Below, piece by piece: positions 49,901 to 61,574 of a stretch of DNA of 64,000 bases. Source of the DNA: Rostratula benghalensis (taxonomy: Eukaryota > Chordata > Aves > Charadriiformes > Rostratulidae). The DNA lies in contig VXAI01000194.1 in assembly GCA_013399305.1 (NCBI GenBank), positions 1,050,791-1,114,790 on the forward strand, read 5' to 3'. Below the pieces are notes generated by a model. That model worked only from the letters and a program-made list of their open reading frames with translations, did not search any database and was not told where the DNA came from. Position 1 is the stretch's first letter. The number at the start of each line of letters is the position of its first letter. Both the position numbers and the translations under genes were made by a program.

Positions 49901-52900
49901 TCCACCTCGAGCACTTACCCGCTCCCTGCGATCACAGGTTTCTCTCAAATGATTTTTCAAGTGAGTGCATCTTGAATGTGGGTATTGCAAAGGCCCTGGA
50001 AGGAAACTGGGATTTGTTGGCTTGGTGGTGAAGGCAAGCAGTGCAAAGGGTGGAAAAATAAACAAAAATACCTGAAGACCTTCCCCGCAGGAAGGTATTA
50101 GTCACGCAGGCAGGGTGATTGTCCTTGCTGTGAGGTGTTGGCCGATAAAGCTCCTTGTCCTCGAAAGAACCACGAGCCCCTTTGGCTGGTGAGCCCTAGG
50201 GTCTGACACCACCGGGGAGAGAATGTGAGAGATGGAGGTTACCATTGCAGGTAACATTTCCATGAAGAAAACTGGGAAATCCACAGCTCTTAAAGTGAAC
50301 AGCCACTGAGAGCACATTCCAGCCGTGCCCGGTGTCCCTTAAGGGCTATGGCAGCCAGGCAGTGTGGGAAGCAGGGGGTATTTTGGACACAGGGCCTGCT
50401 TCTTGTGAAACAGGAGAATAAAGAAATAAAGAATCGGGTGATGAGGCTTGTGTAGCTTGTGGGGTGGTGTTTTTTCAAATGTGGTTGTGAGGCTTTTCGG
50501 TGTGGTTTTGTGTTTTCATGGAAGCCAGCCACTCTCCTATAAGACTGCTCACCCTGCAGTTACTCTTCTTTTTCTTTTTTTTTTTTTTTTGTTTTTTGTT
50601 TTTTCCCCTAAATAGCCGTGGCTGCCTCTTCTCCCTCATGCCCAAGAGAGCTGGGATTGTAGAGCCAGGAGCGTTAGAAAATACCCAAGGAATGCAGGTA
50701 CCAGCTGAGGGAGGGCACCCATCGCCTCACTGAGGGGGGTGGAGACCCCAGTGGGTGGCTGTTTTTTGGAGCTGGCAGGATCAGGGAGCAGCAATGCCTT
50801 GCTCCAAAATGTATTTCTAAGATGTGTGTTAGGGAATGGCTCTCAGCTGAGACTGACCCAACTTCAGCACTCGATTCTGCCAAAAACTGCAAGTATTGGG
50901 CAAAATCTCTTAATCTTTCCCTATTTTGGCCCCTGTATGCTTAAACGTTTTCTCAGAGGTTAATCTTTGGGGGACTTTTAACTGAAAGTTGCAGGCTGAG
51001 GTCTGTTTTTTAAGCTCAGCAGGAACATGTGGTCACTACTACACGAATGTCAAAACCAGTAAAGTCACTACAAAAAAGCACCAGAAGGAGAACTGGTTTC
51101 GTCTGCTCAGGTCGTGAAGGCGGATGAGTAAGTGGCACTCGGTCCAAAGCAAAGGTTTCTAACAGCTAGGATTATTTTTAATGGCCTGTTTTGCTTTGTT
51201 TTCGTTTTGCAGCACTGGGATGTCTTCAAGTACGTGACAGAGGTATTTATCTTGGTGCCTGCGTTACTGGGCCTGAAAGGGAACCTAGAGATGACGCTGG
51301 CGTCTCGCCTCTCGACGGCTGTGAGTATCCAGGGGGTGGAGGGAGGGAATGGGGTACCCGGGGTGGGAAACAAGGATCAGAACCCAGAGCCTGGAAGGGA
51401 GGGGAAGGTGTCATCATCTCACTGGACTGATGAGATTTGAAGGCTTAATAGTTCTTAAGCTTTGCTGAGTTTGCTTCCTTGGGGTGGCTGCTGGTGGGCC
51501 AGGGGGCACGGTGTGTGAGCTGGCTTTGTCTGGAGTGCCTGGATCCCAGTTCTCTTCACGAGGAAGCTGGGTGCAGGCGTGTCACCAAAACGGGCTGAAA
51601 CAAGCCAGGTTCAGGCGGGCTAGAGATGAGGGAGCCTGGAGAGAACGGTGCAGCAAAGGCTGGAGCAGAGGGGACCTTGCAGCGGGAGCTGGGAGGTGGA
51701 TTGACAGCCTCTCGAAGCTGATGGAGAGGCACGGCTGGGTGTTTTCTCTCGCTGGAATTCACTCTGATTCCTGTGAAACAGTGAGCTCCCTGTGAGAGGT
51801 GGGAGCAGGCTCTGTTAGCTCCTCCAAATACTGTATTAGTCCAGCTGTAAATGAATTGCTTTGTGTTTAAATGCTTTTATAACTCAGCAGTCTGTCTCTG
51901 GGGCTGTGCGGCGCTGGAGAGGGAATGACATCCTCTCCTAACGGGAACAATAACACCCCTTCCTTCTGCAGAGCATCTTCTGCTTGAGCATGGCAGCAAG
52001 TGGCTGCCTGATGCTTCTGTGTTCCTCATGGTGGGAGTACGTATAGCTCTGAGCCTTACATCTGCAAGGTGTTAGCTGCTTGCTGCCAGGCTTTTAACAC
52101 TCCTGGCTCTGTGCTGTGATGGCTGGAGTAGAGCCCTCACGGTGAGCAACCTGGTCTTGGCCATGACCGTGCAGAGGAGCTGACCCACCTTGGCCTGAGA
52201 GAGCTGCTGGGTGACTGAGGTGTAGGGATGGAGAACTGTCTGCCTGGGTGGTGGCAGTGAGCAGAGGTCTTGTTCTTCCACCCTGAGCCATGGGGTGATG
52301 CTGTCTGTGACTCTTTGCTCCTCGGTAGCTTCTTGTTGGCCTCTGAGGACCAAGGTTTCTGGTTCATTCCTCGGTGGCAGCAGAGCCCATGTTTTGAGCT
52401 GCTCATCCAGCCTTTATCACCGGCAGCCACTCCTGTCCCTTGTGCAGTGGCTCTCTGTGTGAACCCTACAGGATGCTGCTCTTACCTGCTAGATCCAGTG
52501 GCACATGAGCATTGTTTTCTGTAGAGTCTGAGGTTGTCCCTGCAGCCTCTGAGGAGCAGGGAGGCAAACGGCATCTCCCTGGACTAGCCCTTGGCTTGGC
52601 CTCTGCCCCCCAGCCCCTGCTGACACTGGGGACCATCTCCTCCTCAGATCCCGCCCTCACTCATGGTTCTCTGAAGGAGCAGGGTGCTGAGCTGCCTCAG
52701 GGACGGCCGTGCCAGCGATACCCAGCAAAATCTGGGCTGTGGTGGCTTCCCCTCAGTGCTGGTCTCCTCTCCCTGGGTGCTGCTGGGGAGGGCCAAGCTG
52801 GTGGGAGGCTTTGTGCAGCCCCCAGCCCAGCTGTGCCCCGGTGCCAGGGCTGGCAGGGACAGAGGCTGAGCGCCACAGCTTGTGTCCCAGGCTGAGCTTT

Positions 52901-55900
52901 GTTTGCCCCTTCGTTCTGGGAAACAAATCCCTTTGTTTTATTCGCTCTCTATTGTTGGGATCACGTCAGGACCCTTGCTGTCCCTGACACAGGCCATTCT
53001 CCCTCCTGGCCTTGACCAGCTTGCACTTTCTGAGCGTGGGCTTATCGGGGCGAGTGCCTGGCTCTCCTGCAGCAAAGGCAGCCCAGCTCTTCTCTGTCCC
53101 CTTCCCTGATGGGGCTGGCACAGAGCAACGTTGGGGCAGGCTTGGCAGAAGAATGAGACTGTGCAGAAAGTCCAAGGAATGCAAAACTTTCCCCCATCTG
53201 CTCTGGTGGCTACAGCAGGGTCATGAAACTGGTGCAGAGAGCACCCGTCCGGCTCGCCCATGTGCAGTGGCTGCTGCCCTCGCACCAGCTTGGTCCCCTG
53301 GTGCCTCCTTCTGCCCTCAGGCTGGTGACTGTGGGGTGGCACAAGCCTCGTGGGCCAAAACCCAGCCTATGTTCCCTTTTTTTCTTTGCTCTGGAAGGAA
53401 AAAAAGCTCTGCTGCCTCTACACGAATCCCCTCGCAGTGCACTCTGCCTCCTTGTATCTGTGCGTGGTGGGACAGAGCCATCTCTTGGGCTTTCCTGTTT
53501 GGTTGGGATTTTTCCCCCCTTTGCCCCATTCTTCCCTCAGTGTGGGGGATCCACGTGCAGAGGGAGCTTCCCTCTGACCAGGGCGTCACGGTGTGGGTCT
53601 CGTGCCCTCCCTGCAGGAAAGCAGCCTGGAATGGGTTCTCAGACTGTGGGTTTCTAATTAGTGCTGCATTAAGGCAGCTCAGAAATTCCTTTCACAATTA
53701 AGAAGCAAAACTCTCCCATTAGTTGAAGGATTAAAATCCTGTTGCCATTGACTACAGCTAGGTTATGTTAATCCCAACCTAATTGCCATGTGGCTGGAAT
53801 TTTAAGGTCAGGCTTCATATGGACCTCAAACTCCTGTGCTGGATGTGCTCAGTGCTACTCCAGTCAACTTTCTGTTGGTTTTCCCCCACATTCCTTCCTC
53901 CTCTCCACTAAACTGACCAGAATAATTTGCACCAGAGGTGGGTGCTGGTTGAAAAGAGCTGGCAGTTCCCTCAGATGCATGCAGTAAGGGGAGCAGAAGG
54001 CTCCTGGGTTTGGTTGGGTTTTTTTGTGGAGAGCAGCAAGGAAACCCAAGAGGAAGCAGTTGCTGCCCTGTTGTTGTGCAGAAGCTGGAGTCTGGTGCTC
54101 TCACCCAGTTAACTCCCAACAGGCATTTACCACTTGTTTGAGCTTCTCCCTTGTTTCCTCTTCATGTCCGTCCACTTTTAATAATAACAAGCTTGGGTAG
54201 GAGCTTGTACCCTCTGCTTGTCCATTCTCCCAACTCTCCATACAAAGATTTCGGGGGGAGCAGCACCCTTCTGCTCTGCAGTAGCCAGCAACCTGCGGGT
54301 TATTTTGGATCGGACGCCAGGGGATTAAAGCAACTTTCCATCCCTTCTGGTTCGTCTGATTAGCACCTCCCGCAGCCACAGCAGTGCCAGATGACCCGTG
54401 TGCCCTGGCTGCTTCTGCTCAGTAGGTCTCCACGTGGCATTGCCCTTGTTTACTCCACTTCTGACTGGAGCAGGAGTTCTCTCTGCCAGCTTCCTCTGCC
54501 CGCGTGGCGCTGCCTTGCCCCCGCTGTGTGTCGGAGCTGGGGCACACAGCTGACCCGGGGGTCGGTGTACCCCCTGGTTCCCCTCCTGCCTGACCTGAGG
54601 GGCAGCAGGACCCAGCTGGGCCTGGGCCAGGCTTGGCTTGGTCGCCAGCGGAATGAATTCAACGAGTAAATAAGCCGCGGTGCCTGACTCTGCACGAGGG
54701 CAAAGCAGATCTTGCTGCTTTTGCAAGATTTTCATCAGGCGTCCCATGGACATCAATTCCCCTTCACACTCCCTTCAAAACCCCCTCTGCAGTGGGTCAC
54801 ACACACACATGGACACACACACCTTTTCCATTGAATTGCTCTCCCCTTGCAGCTAAGGACTTGAGGTGGTTATTCTCTCCTGCTCCGGGCACGGGCTTGC
54901 GTAGCTGGATGGCAAGAATTTGAGTGCTGGCAAAGGCAAGGTGCTGTCAGTCCTTAATGAGGTTGTGATGTCCTCTTGCAGGCTAATATTGGCCAAATGG
55001 ATACACCCAAAGAGCTCTGGAGGATGATAACAGGGAACATGGCTCTGATACAGGTAAGGAGAAGGAAGTGGAAGTATTGGGAGTTGATGCAAGCCCAACT
55101 CTGACAAATGTCAAAAGGTGTGAATGCCTGGGATTTGCTACTGATTGTCAATCTTGTGTGTCTAGGGGGGAGGCAAATGGTGCAATTTTTTTGTCCCACA
55201 GTCATCCTGCTGTAGTGGTTTGCCCTGTAGATTAGACTTGGTGCTTCCCTGCTGGATGCTAATCCACCTGGAACGGTCTCCTGGGTGGTGTTTCCCTCTT
55301 CCCTCACCCCGGGAGCATTTTGCTCTCCAGTCCTCCTGGTGACTGTCTGGTTTTTATTTTCAGGTTCAGGCTACTGTGGTTGGCTTCCTGGCCTCGATTG
55401 CAGCTGTGATATTTGGATGGATCCCAGATGGGCACTTCAGCATTGACCACGCTGTCCTGCTTTGTGCCAGCAGCGTGGCTACTGCTTTCATTGCTTCCCT
55501 TGTTCTGGGTGAGAGACAGACCCTGTGCACCCTCCTCAAATGCACCTCTTCCTCAAATGCTGGGCTCCCCTTGGCCTCATCCTGTTTTCTCCCTTGTTCT
55601 GGCTGTAGGAATGATAATGATTGGGGTCATCATCGGATCCAGGAAGATGGGGATCAATCCTGATAATGTCGCCACACCGATTGCTGCCAGCCTGGGGGAT
55701 CTCATCACCCTGGCTCTGCTTTCAGGAATCAGCTGGGGCTTGTACAAAGAGCTGGGTAAGGAGCAACAAAAGGGTTTTGTCTCTGCTTGGTCCTTCCAAC
55801 GTGGACCTCATCTCCCTCGCGATGCATCCCTTTACCCTTCCTGATCTTGGGGTACGTGGGATGCCTGGCCTGCAAGCCACCTCAGTTAGTGAGACCTAGT

Positions 55901-58900
55901 CAGAACTGATAAAGGAGAAATGGACCTTCTTACTGCCCTGTAGCTGCAGACAGCCTTGGCAGGAATCTGTAAGCTTCCTTCTCACCAGGGAAAGTGGTAA
56001 GGAAGAGATTGTCCCCTTCCAAGTGCCAGGGGCTTGGCTGGCTAAAGCAGTGGAAAAAGGCAGCTTTGGATCTTTTGTACTGTCAGCCCAGCTGGGGATC
56101 CTTGGTGCAGAGCTGCAGCTGTAGGCTCTAGACTTCCTCCTCCCTCCCCTCCACCTTCCTTCCCCGGCGGCTGAGATGCAGGGGATGTGACTCAGCCAGG
56201 TTCAGCCAAAGGTGAAGCAACACTGGGAGGTCTTGCCCAGGAGCGGGAAGTGGGAATGAGCAGTTGAAATTGAAGATAATCTCACTCGATCCATTGATAA
56301 AGCCCCTGAGAGGACACCAGGAGAAGGAAATACTGTGTCCTGCAGAGCTGGGGCTGGCCTGGTCTAGTTTGCCTGTGCTTGCTGCAGTTCCTGACTTGCA
56401 GGGATGAGAGCAGCTTGATGAGCTCAGCTGAATTAGCACCTCACTGCACTGGGATGTGTCCTTGATCTGTTGCCTCTGCTTATTTCCCCCTCAGAGAGCA
56501 AAGCCTACGTGAACCCTTTGGTATGCGCCTTCTTCATAGCTCTGCTGCCCATCTGGATCATCATTGCCAAGAAGAACGCAGCCACTCGGGAGGTGCTGTA
56601 CTCGGGCTGGGAGCCAGTCATTATTGCAATGGCCATTAGCAGGTAGGGAGGCACAGAAGAGTTCTTCCCCCTCCCCAGACACAGACACTCAATGCACCCT
56701 TTCCCCCAGCCCTTTCCACCTCTTCACCCTTGGTAGACACCAGACCAGGAGAGAACCAAACCTCTTCTGCTTCCAGCGGTCCAGACTGCCAGGAAACCGG
56801 GGAGCATTTCGTGTTTTAGACAAAAATGTGGGGTTCTAGGTCCTAGGGCCCAGGAGTGACCAGGCACCCAACTGCTGGAATCCAGGGCCTTAGTGATCTC
56901 CCAGCTGCTGTGTGGGGAGACCCTGCCATGGCCACAGAGTACACACAGGTCCATTTAGCAGTCTTCTGCACAAGAACCCTCTCTGCCCTCTGAGGGGCAG
57001 GTTTGCTTTTGATTATTGTCTTGCAGCAAACTGCGTGTTAAGGGATGTGGCCTTTGATGGCTTTTGGCAGCAGCGAGAAAAGATCCTGCTAAAACTGGTC
57101 CTCTCTTATCAAATCTTGAGGCAGAGAGAGCCCTCAGTGCCCTGTGTCAGTATTTCTTAGTGAGCTTTCAGCACTGACCTCTTCAATCTTCTCTCTGCAG
57201 TGTCGGGGGTTTAATTTTGGACAGAACAGTCTCAGATCCAAACTTTGCTGGGATGGCTGTCTTCACACCAGTCATTAATGGTGAGTTCCTTTCCACTCCG
57301 CTCCTGCAGCTCTTGGAGGCTCTTGGCAGACAGTGGAATTGTCCTGTGTGCTTTATTTCAGACAGATTAAGGAGACTAATTCCCTTTTAAGTGCCAGCGA
57401 TAGGCAGTGGTCAGACCCAAGCTTCACAGCAGCGTGGCTCCCTCTGGTGCCAGCCTGTCGCCAGAGGGTGACTGGCCCTGGAGGATGTTGCCTAAAAGAC
57501 ACGTTTTCCAGGGGCCCAACAAAAACTGTCTTTGTTTCCTGATTCCTCCTGGCTGGTGGAAGACCCTCGTCTTCCAAGATATGTGCCTTGTGGCACCTGG
57601 CAACGTAAAGATTTGGATTTGCAACTCAGAATCAGGAAATTTAATGGCTTCTGGTGTGAAGCTTTGGCCTCCTTTCTGCCTAATGAACCAGGGAAATTCC
57701 TTTCTTTATTAATTTTATTTATTAATTTTTACTCTTACAGTAAATGGAGTGAATTCTGAGCCAGTGCCTCTTGTGCTGGTGGTTTCCCTGGTGTCATTAT
57801 GCCCCATGCACAAAATAATAGCTTTAAACTTTCTGTGTCTGTTTTGGTGGCTGGCTTGTCACTTTTTTTTTGTTGTTGTTGTTTCATGTATTTCTTCCAC
57901 TCAAAACTGCAGTAATAGAATTGCATCTGTTTTACTAAGAGGCCTAAGGGGAAACCGTAGAACAGTGTGCTTTGTCTCAGCCCCTCACATCCTGCAAAAG
58001 TAGAAATTGGGTCAAAAATAGACTGTCCTACATTATTCCAGCACCTGGCAATTCCAGACCTGCTGGCTGTCGAAAATAGCTCTTTCTCTTTAAAGTGTTT
58101 GAGACACCATCTCACTGCTCTCTCCTTCTCTGCAGGTGTGGGTGGCAACCTGGTGGCAGTGCAGGCCAGTCGCATCTCCACGTACCTGCACATGAGCGGG
58201 ATGCCTGGTGAGAGCTCCGAAACAGCCCCTCGCAAGTGCCCCAGCCCTTGCAGCACTTTCTTCAGCCCAGGTATCCACCTCGGGGGGTGGAATCACAGAA
58301 TCTCAGGGATTGGAAGGGACCTTGAAAGCTCATCCAGTCCAACCCCCCTGCCAGAGCAGGAACACCCAGAGCAGGTCACACAGGAAGGTGTCCAGGAGGG
58401 GTTTGAATGTCTCCAGAGAAGGAGACTCCACCACCTCTCTGGGCAGCCCCTGCCAGTGCTCCCTCACCCTCACCCTGAAGAAGTTTTTCCTCCTATTTCA
58501 GTGGAACCTCCTCTGTTCCAATTTGTACCCATTGTCCCTTGTCCTCTCGTAGGCTGTCACTGAGAAGAGCCTGGCTCCATGCTCCTGACACTCACCCTTT
58601 CCAGATTTATAAACATTCAGGAGGTCACCCCTCAGTCTCCTCTTCTCCAAGCTCAAGAGACCCAGCTCCTTCAGCCTTTCATCATAGGGGAGATGCTCCA
58701 CTCCCTTCAGCATCTTTGTGGCTCTAAATCTAAATCTATCGATCTGGGGTGGTGGGAGCTGTGGCAGCCCGCTGGCTGAATTTGTGACAGTCCCTGGAGC
58801 ACTGTCACAAGAGGCTGAAGGCTGCTCAGAGGCCACTTTCAGCTCAGGGCTGTGGCTGCTCCTCCGGCCTCTCCTGCCCTCTAGAGACCACCAGAGCTTC

Positions 58901-61330
58901 AGCAAAGCCACTCTGCCACAGGACATAGCCCTGGGATGAGGACACGCCATGGTGCACAAGTCCCATGCCCTGACTGTCTAATTCCATAAATCCTCCACCC
59001 TCTAAATTTTTTCCAGATGTGTCCAGGATACTGAAACCTGCCTTGAGGCTGCTGGAGTGGTGCAGCTCTGCTGGGCTTGTAGAGCTGTGGTTGGAGAAAG
59101 CTTCTCTGTTAGGAAGGCTCCTTGCAGCAAATACCATTTGTGGCAGTTGGTGAGCACAGCCCAAACTGAAGAGCAAGGAGGAGTGAGAGGTCTCCAGTGT
59201 CGTGGTGATCTCTTAGAAAACTGACACAGACAGAGCTCTGAGAAGCTCAGTGCTCACTGTAAATTCCTGAGAGCTCTGTACTGAGCACTCTCAGAGTTGG
59301 GACATGAGTCCTTTTGGCTGCTGAGGTGTGAGGGCAGCTCTCGCTCTGGGGACAGGATTAAGGTCTCCTGCTGAGCTTGGTGCAAAGAGCCTTTGGGTGT
59401 CCTGGCATCGTTTAGGGCTCTGCAGTGTGGGGAAGAGGACTGGGTGTGCTGGTCCCTACTCCTGATTTTCCCATAGTTGTGCTGCCTGGTCCCCCTGGAG
59501 CCCAGGGAGGCTGCAGAGTTGCTGTGTGTTCAGGCCCATCTTTTTTCACTGCAGATGTGAATTCCCGCTCTGCTCGTGTGCTCTTTCTTCTGGTGGTGCC
59601 CGGCCACTTGGTGTTCCTGTACACCATCAGCTCCATGCAAGGTGGACACACGACACTCACCCTGATTTTCATCGTCTTCTACATGACAGCTGCTCTTCTC
59701 CAGGTAAGCTCTGCCCCTCTGGGGGCTGTAACCCCTCAGGCTGGAATAAGGGGACACTGCAGAGGGGACCTGTTCACCCAGTTAAGATGTAGATACAGCA
59801 CTGAAGGCACAGCGAAATACCCTACCCCTGGGTAAGAGATTTATGTGCTGGGGAGAGATATGCCAAGCAGATTGTGTTTGTCAAATGAGGCAATATCAGA
59901 CTGTGTACCTCCTCCTTTGTTGGTACCTGTACACACAACTTTTCCTTCCTGCCATTCTTGGCAAGTTTTGAATCTGCCTTTTGTCTCTTTTAAATCCTTC
60001 TGACAGCAAAAGTGTTTACCACTTGTGTGTTAATCTGTCATATAGTATTAGCAATTTTAAAACCCCTGGTGAAGAAAACAGGATGTGGAATTTGCAGGGA
60101 CCCTGTGCCTTGTGTGGCTTCTCCTTTCCCTGCTTCCCCTGCAGGGCAGGGACCTGCAGTGATGGGGCTCCCGATCTCCTGGCAGGAGCTGTGTGAGCCC
60201 ACGGCGATGGCTGTTCCCAGGGCCATGCACAGACCAGGGTATTTGTGCTGCAGGAATCCAGTGGCCCCTTGTGGGGGTGTCTGGCTGCACGTGTGGGAGA
60301 GCAGGGAGAGACACCCCGGTTGGGGAGCTTCCTACTAAACCCAGCCACAGCCCCCCCAGCTCCCTTCCTCCGCTCGTGGGAGCTGTGCCTGCGTTGAGCG
60401 TCCCCTAAAATCAGCAGCCCCGGCCAGGGCGAGGAAATGAGTCAGAGCATCCATCAGAGGCGAGAGCAGAGCTGTCATCCTGGAGGCTAAATTTAGGTTG
60501 TGAACTCCTGCCGGGTGCTTGGGCGCTCGGAGGGGGCTTCCGCCCGCCGTCGCTCTGCAGAGGCCCCACCGTCAGCACCGGCGTAAGGCTGAGAGCATCC
60601 AGGGGGGGTTCTGGTCGTTAGGTATGGGTAGAGCCTCTCGCTGGAGCAGGTCGGGGAGAACCTCACACTCTGGGGAGTTTCAGCTGCCGGGCAGGTGGTC
60701 CTTCCTTTCTGGAAGCTGGGCCCCGCTGGCCCGTCCTGAGCATCCTGCGTGATTCCAGGTCCCCTCTTCACCCCACGTCTCTTCAAGCTTGTTTGGTTAG
60801 GTCTGAAAACTGAGATGCTAATTTTCGACTTTTTGATGGTTTGGTGCCAGCGTTCTCCCTTCTAAGCCTAACTCTGATGGTGCCGTGAAGCTGAAGAAGG
60901 ATAGTGCAGAGGCAGTTAAGGACACAGGGGGGTTGGGTGCCCAGGAGCTCACTGAAATTTGCCGAGTCCCTCTTTGTGCCCTGTTTGCTGCTTTGGGGCT
61001 GCAGCCTGGGGTGGTTCTGAGCTCCCACCGCTCCGTTCCTCGGGCTGAGGTTGTGCCCTCTCACCCAGCTGATGTCCCCTGAGGACTGGAGTTGCAGCGC
61101 TCAGGAATTGTGGCTGATGTGGCTCTTTTCTTCCTGCTTCCCAGGTCCTCATTCTTCTCTACATCGCTGACTGGATGGTGCACTGGATGTGGGGCAGGGA
61201 CCTCGACCCCGACAACTTCTCCATCCCATACTTGACAGCCCTGGGGGACCTGATCGGAACAGGTCTCCTCGCTCTCAGCTTTCACGTCCTCTGGCTCATC
61301 GGTGACCGGGACACTGATGTGGGAGACTAA
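45018..61330 (+). CDS. SLC41A1: SLC41A1, magnesium transporter of the MgtE-like SLC41 family (10 coding exons, 515 aa)
   Basis: SLC41A1 moves Mg2+ across the plasma membrane, in mammals mainly as Na+-dependent efflux. The assembled product has 515 residues, against 513 in human, and is nearly identical to it over the membrane part. The cytoplasmic N-terminus (1-100) is acidic and Ser-rich. Two MgtE-type membrane units follow. Their duplicated signature is plain: [17 protein letters not shown] (142-158) in the first and [17 protein letters not shown] (356-372) in the second, the internal symmetry expected of the family. A cytoplasmic loop with several cysteines (about 377-410) precedes the last helices, and the C-terminus is short and acidic (DRDTDVGD). 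The ATG at 45018 gives the family N-terminus (MSSKPEQKD). No defect is visible. In human the gene lies in the PARK16 region, with PM20D1 as a neighbour, as here. Confidence 0.97.
46711..46948. repeat. Poly-A (23) and poly-T (28) runs 187 bases apart
   Basis: A run of 23 As at 46711-46733 and a run of 28 Ts at 46921-46948 form an inverted pair around 187 bases of unique sequence. Transcribed within the SLC41A1 intron they could pair into a long hairpin. They could also be the tails of two old insertions facing each other. Confidence 0.8.
49085..49475 (-). mobile_element. CR1 LINE fragment, minus orientation, in the first large SLC41A1 intron
   Basis: The tail (tggtttgggttggaagggacctcaaagccc) comes first on the + strand, followed by the CR1 body. 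Its core block 49136-49267 differs by one base from 42141-42272. It is about 390 bases long and non-coding. Confidence 0.95.
51321..54981 (+). other. Second large SLC41A1 intron (3.7 kb)
   Basis: No coding exon, CR1 copy or RNA gene was recognised. A few long open frames (for example 53012-53701) lack any domain and reflect high GC content. Confidence 0.6.
58288..58735 (-). mobile_element. CR1 LINE fragment, minus orientation, between the eighth and ninth SLC41A1 coding exons
   Basis: The sequence begins with the inverted CR1 tail (aatcacagaatctcagggattggaagggacc) 18 bases after the exon end at 58270. It continues through the whole typical 3' body to 'ctccttcagcctttcatcataggggagatgctcc'. It belongs to a different CR1 subfamily from the 42-kb and 49-kb copies, judging by its divergent core (ccagagcaggaacacccagag). 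Confidence 0.95.
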
Positions 61331-61556
61331 CTCTCCCTGCTGTCCCCCCTTCTCACAGCTCTCCTCTTCCTTTCGTTCTCTTGTCGTGGTTTCTTTTCCT
61401 CCCCCCTTGCCCTCCTTTGCTTCCTCCCCCCCCAACCCAGTCTCTCTTGAGACTTCATCTTTGATACTGGATTCTCATTATTTTCAATGGGGATTTTATG
61501 TGGTTTATATTTCAAGCCAAGTTTGTACAGAAAATAAATCTAGTTTTAGGAAGGAC
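61331..61556 (+). other. SLC41A1: Minimal 3' UTR of SLC41A1
   Basis: A short, pyrimidine-rich 3' UTR runs from the stop codon to the poly(A) signal at 61533-61538. Longer 3' UTR forms, as in mammals, are possible but not visible. Confidence 0.5.
61533..61538 (+). terminator. Candidate polyadenylation signal for SLC41A1 (AATAAA)
   Basis: AATAAA lies 203 bases after the stop codon. A genomic run of 18 As follows at 61557-61574. Oligo-dT priming on that run could create an apparent 3' end here, so cDNA evidence at this point must be read with care. Confidence 0.55.
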
Positions 61557-61574
61557 AAAAAAAAAAAAAAAAAG

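Larger units (their letters stand above)
45396..51212 (+). other. First intron after the SLC41A1 start exon (5.8 kb)
   Basis: It holds a CR1 copy (49085-49475), a poly-A run (46711-46733), a poly-T run (46921-46948), further T tracts (48422-48449, 50571-50590) and short G runs. No coding exon was recognised on either strand. Confidence 0.6.
45018..61330 (+). other. SLC41A1: SLC41A1 exon map
   Basis: Coding segments: 45018-45395, 51213-51320, 54982-55053, 55364-55508, 55609-55755, 56495-56642, 57201-57280, 58136-58270, 59555-59703, 61145-61330 (stop TAA). They sum to 1548 bases; all junctions are GT/AG and in phase. The two large introns are 45396-51212 and 51321-54981. The intron between 55508 and 55609 is only 100 bases. 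Confidence 0.93.

Noticed and set aside
53012..53701. A 229-codon + strand open frame in an SLC41A1 intron
   Set aside because: It has no recognisable motif and overlaps equally long frames in other phases; a by-product of high GC content.
58288..58735. Open frames on both strands in a SLC41A1 intron
   Set aside because: They are translations of a CR1 3' end, which is non-coding in this part.
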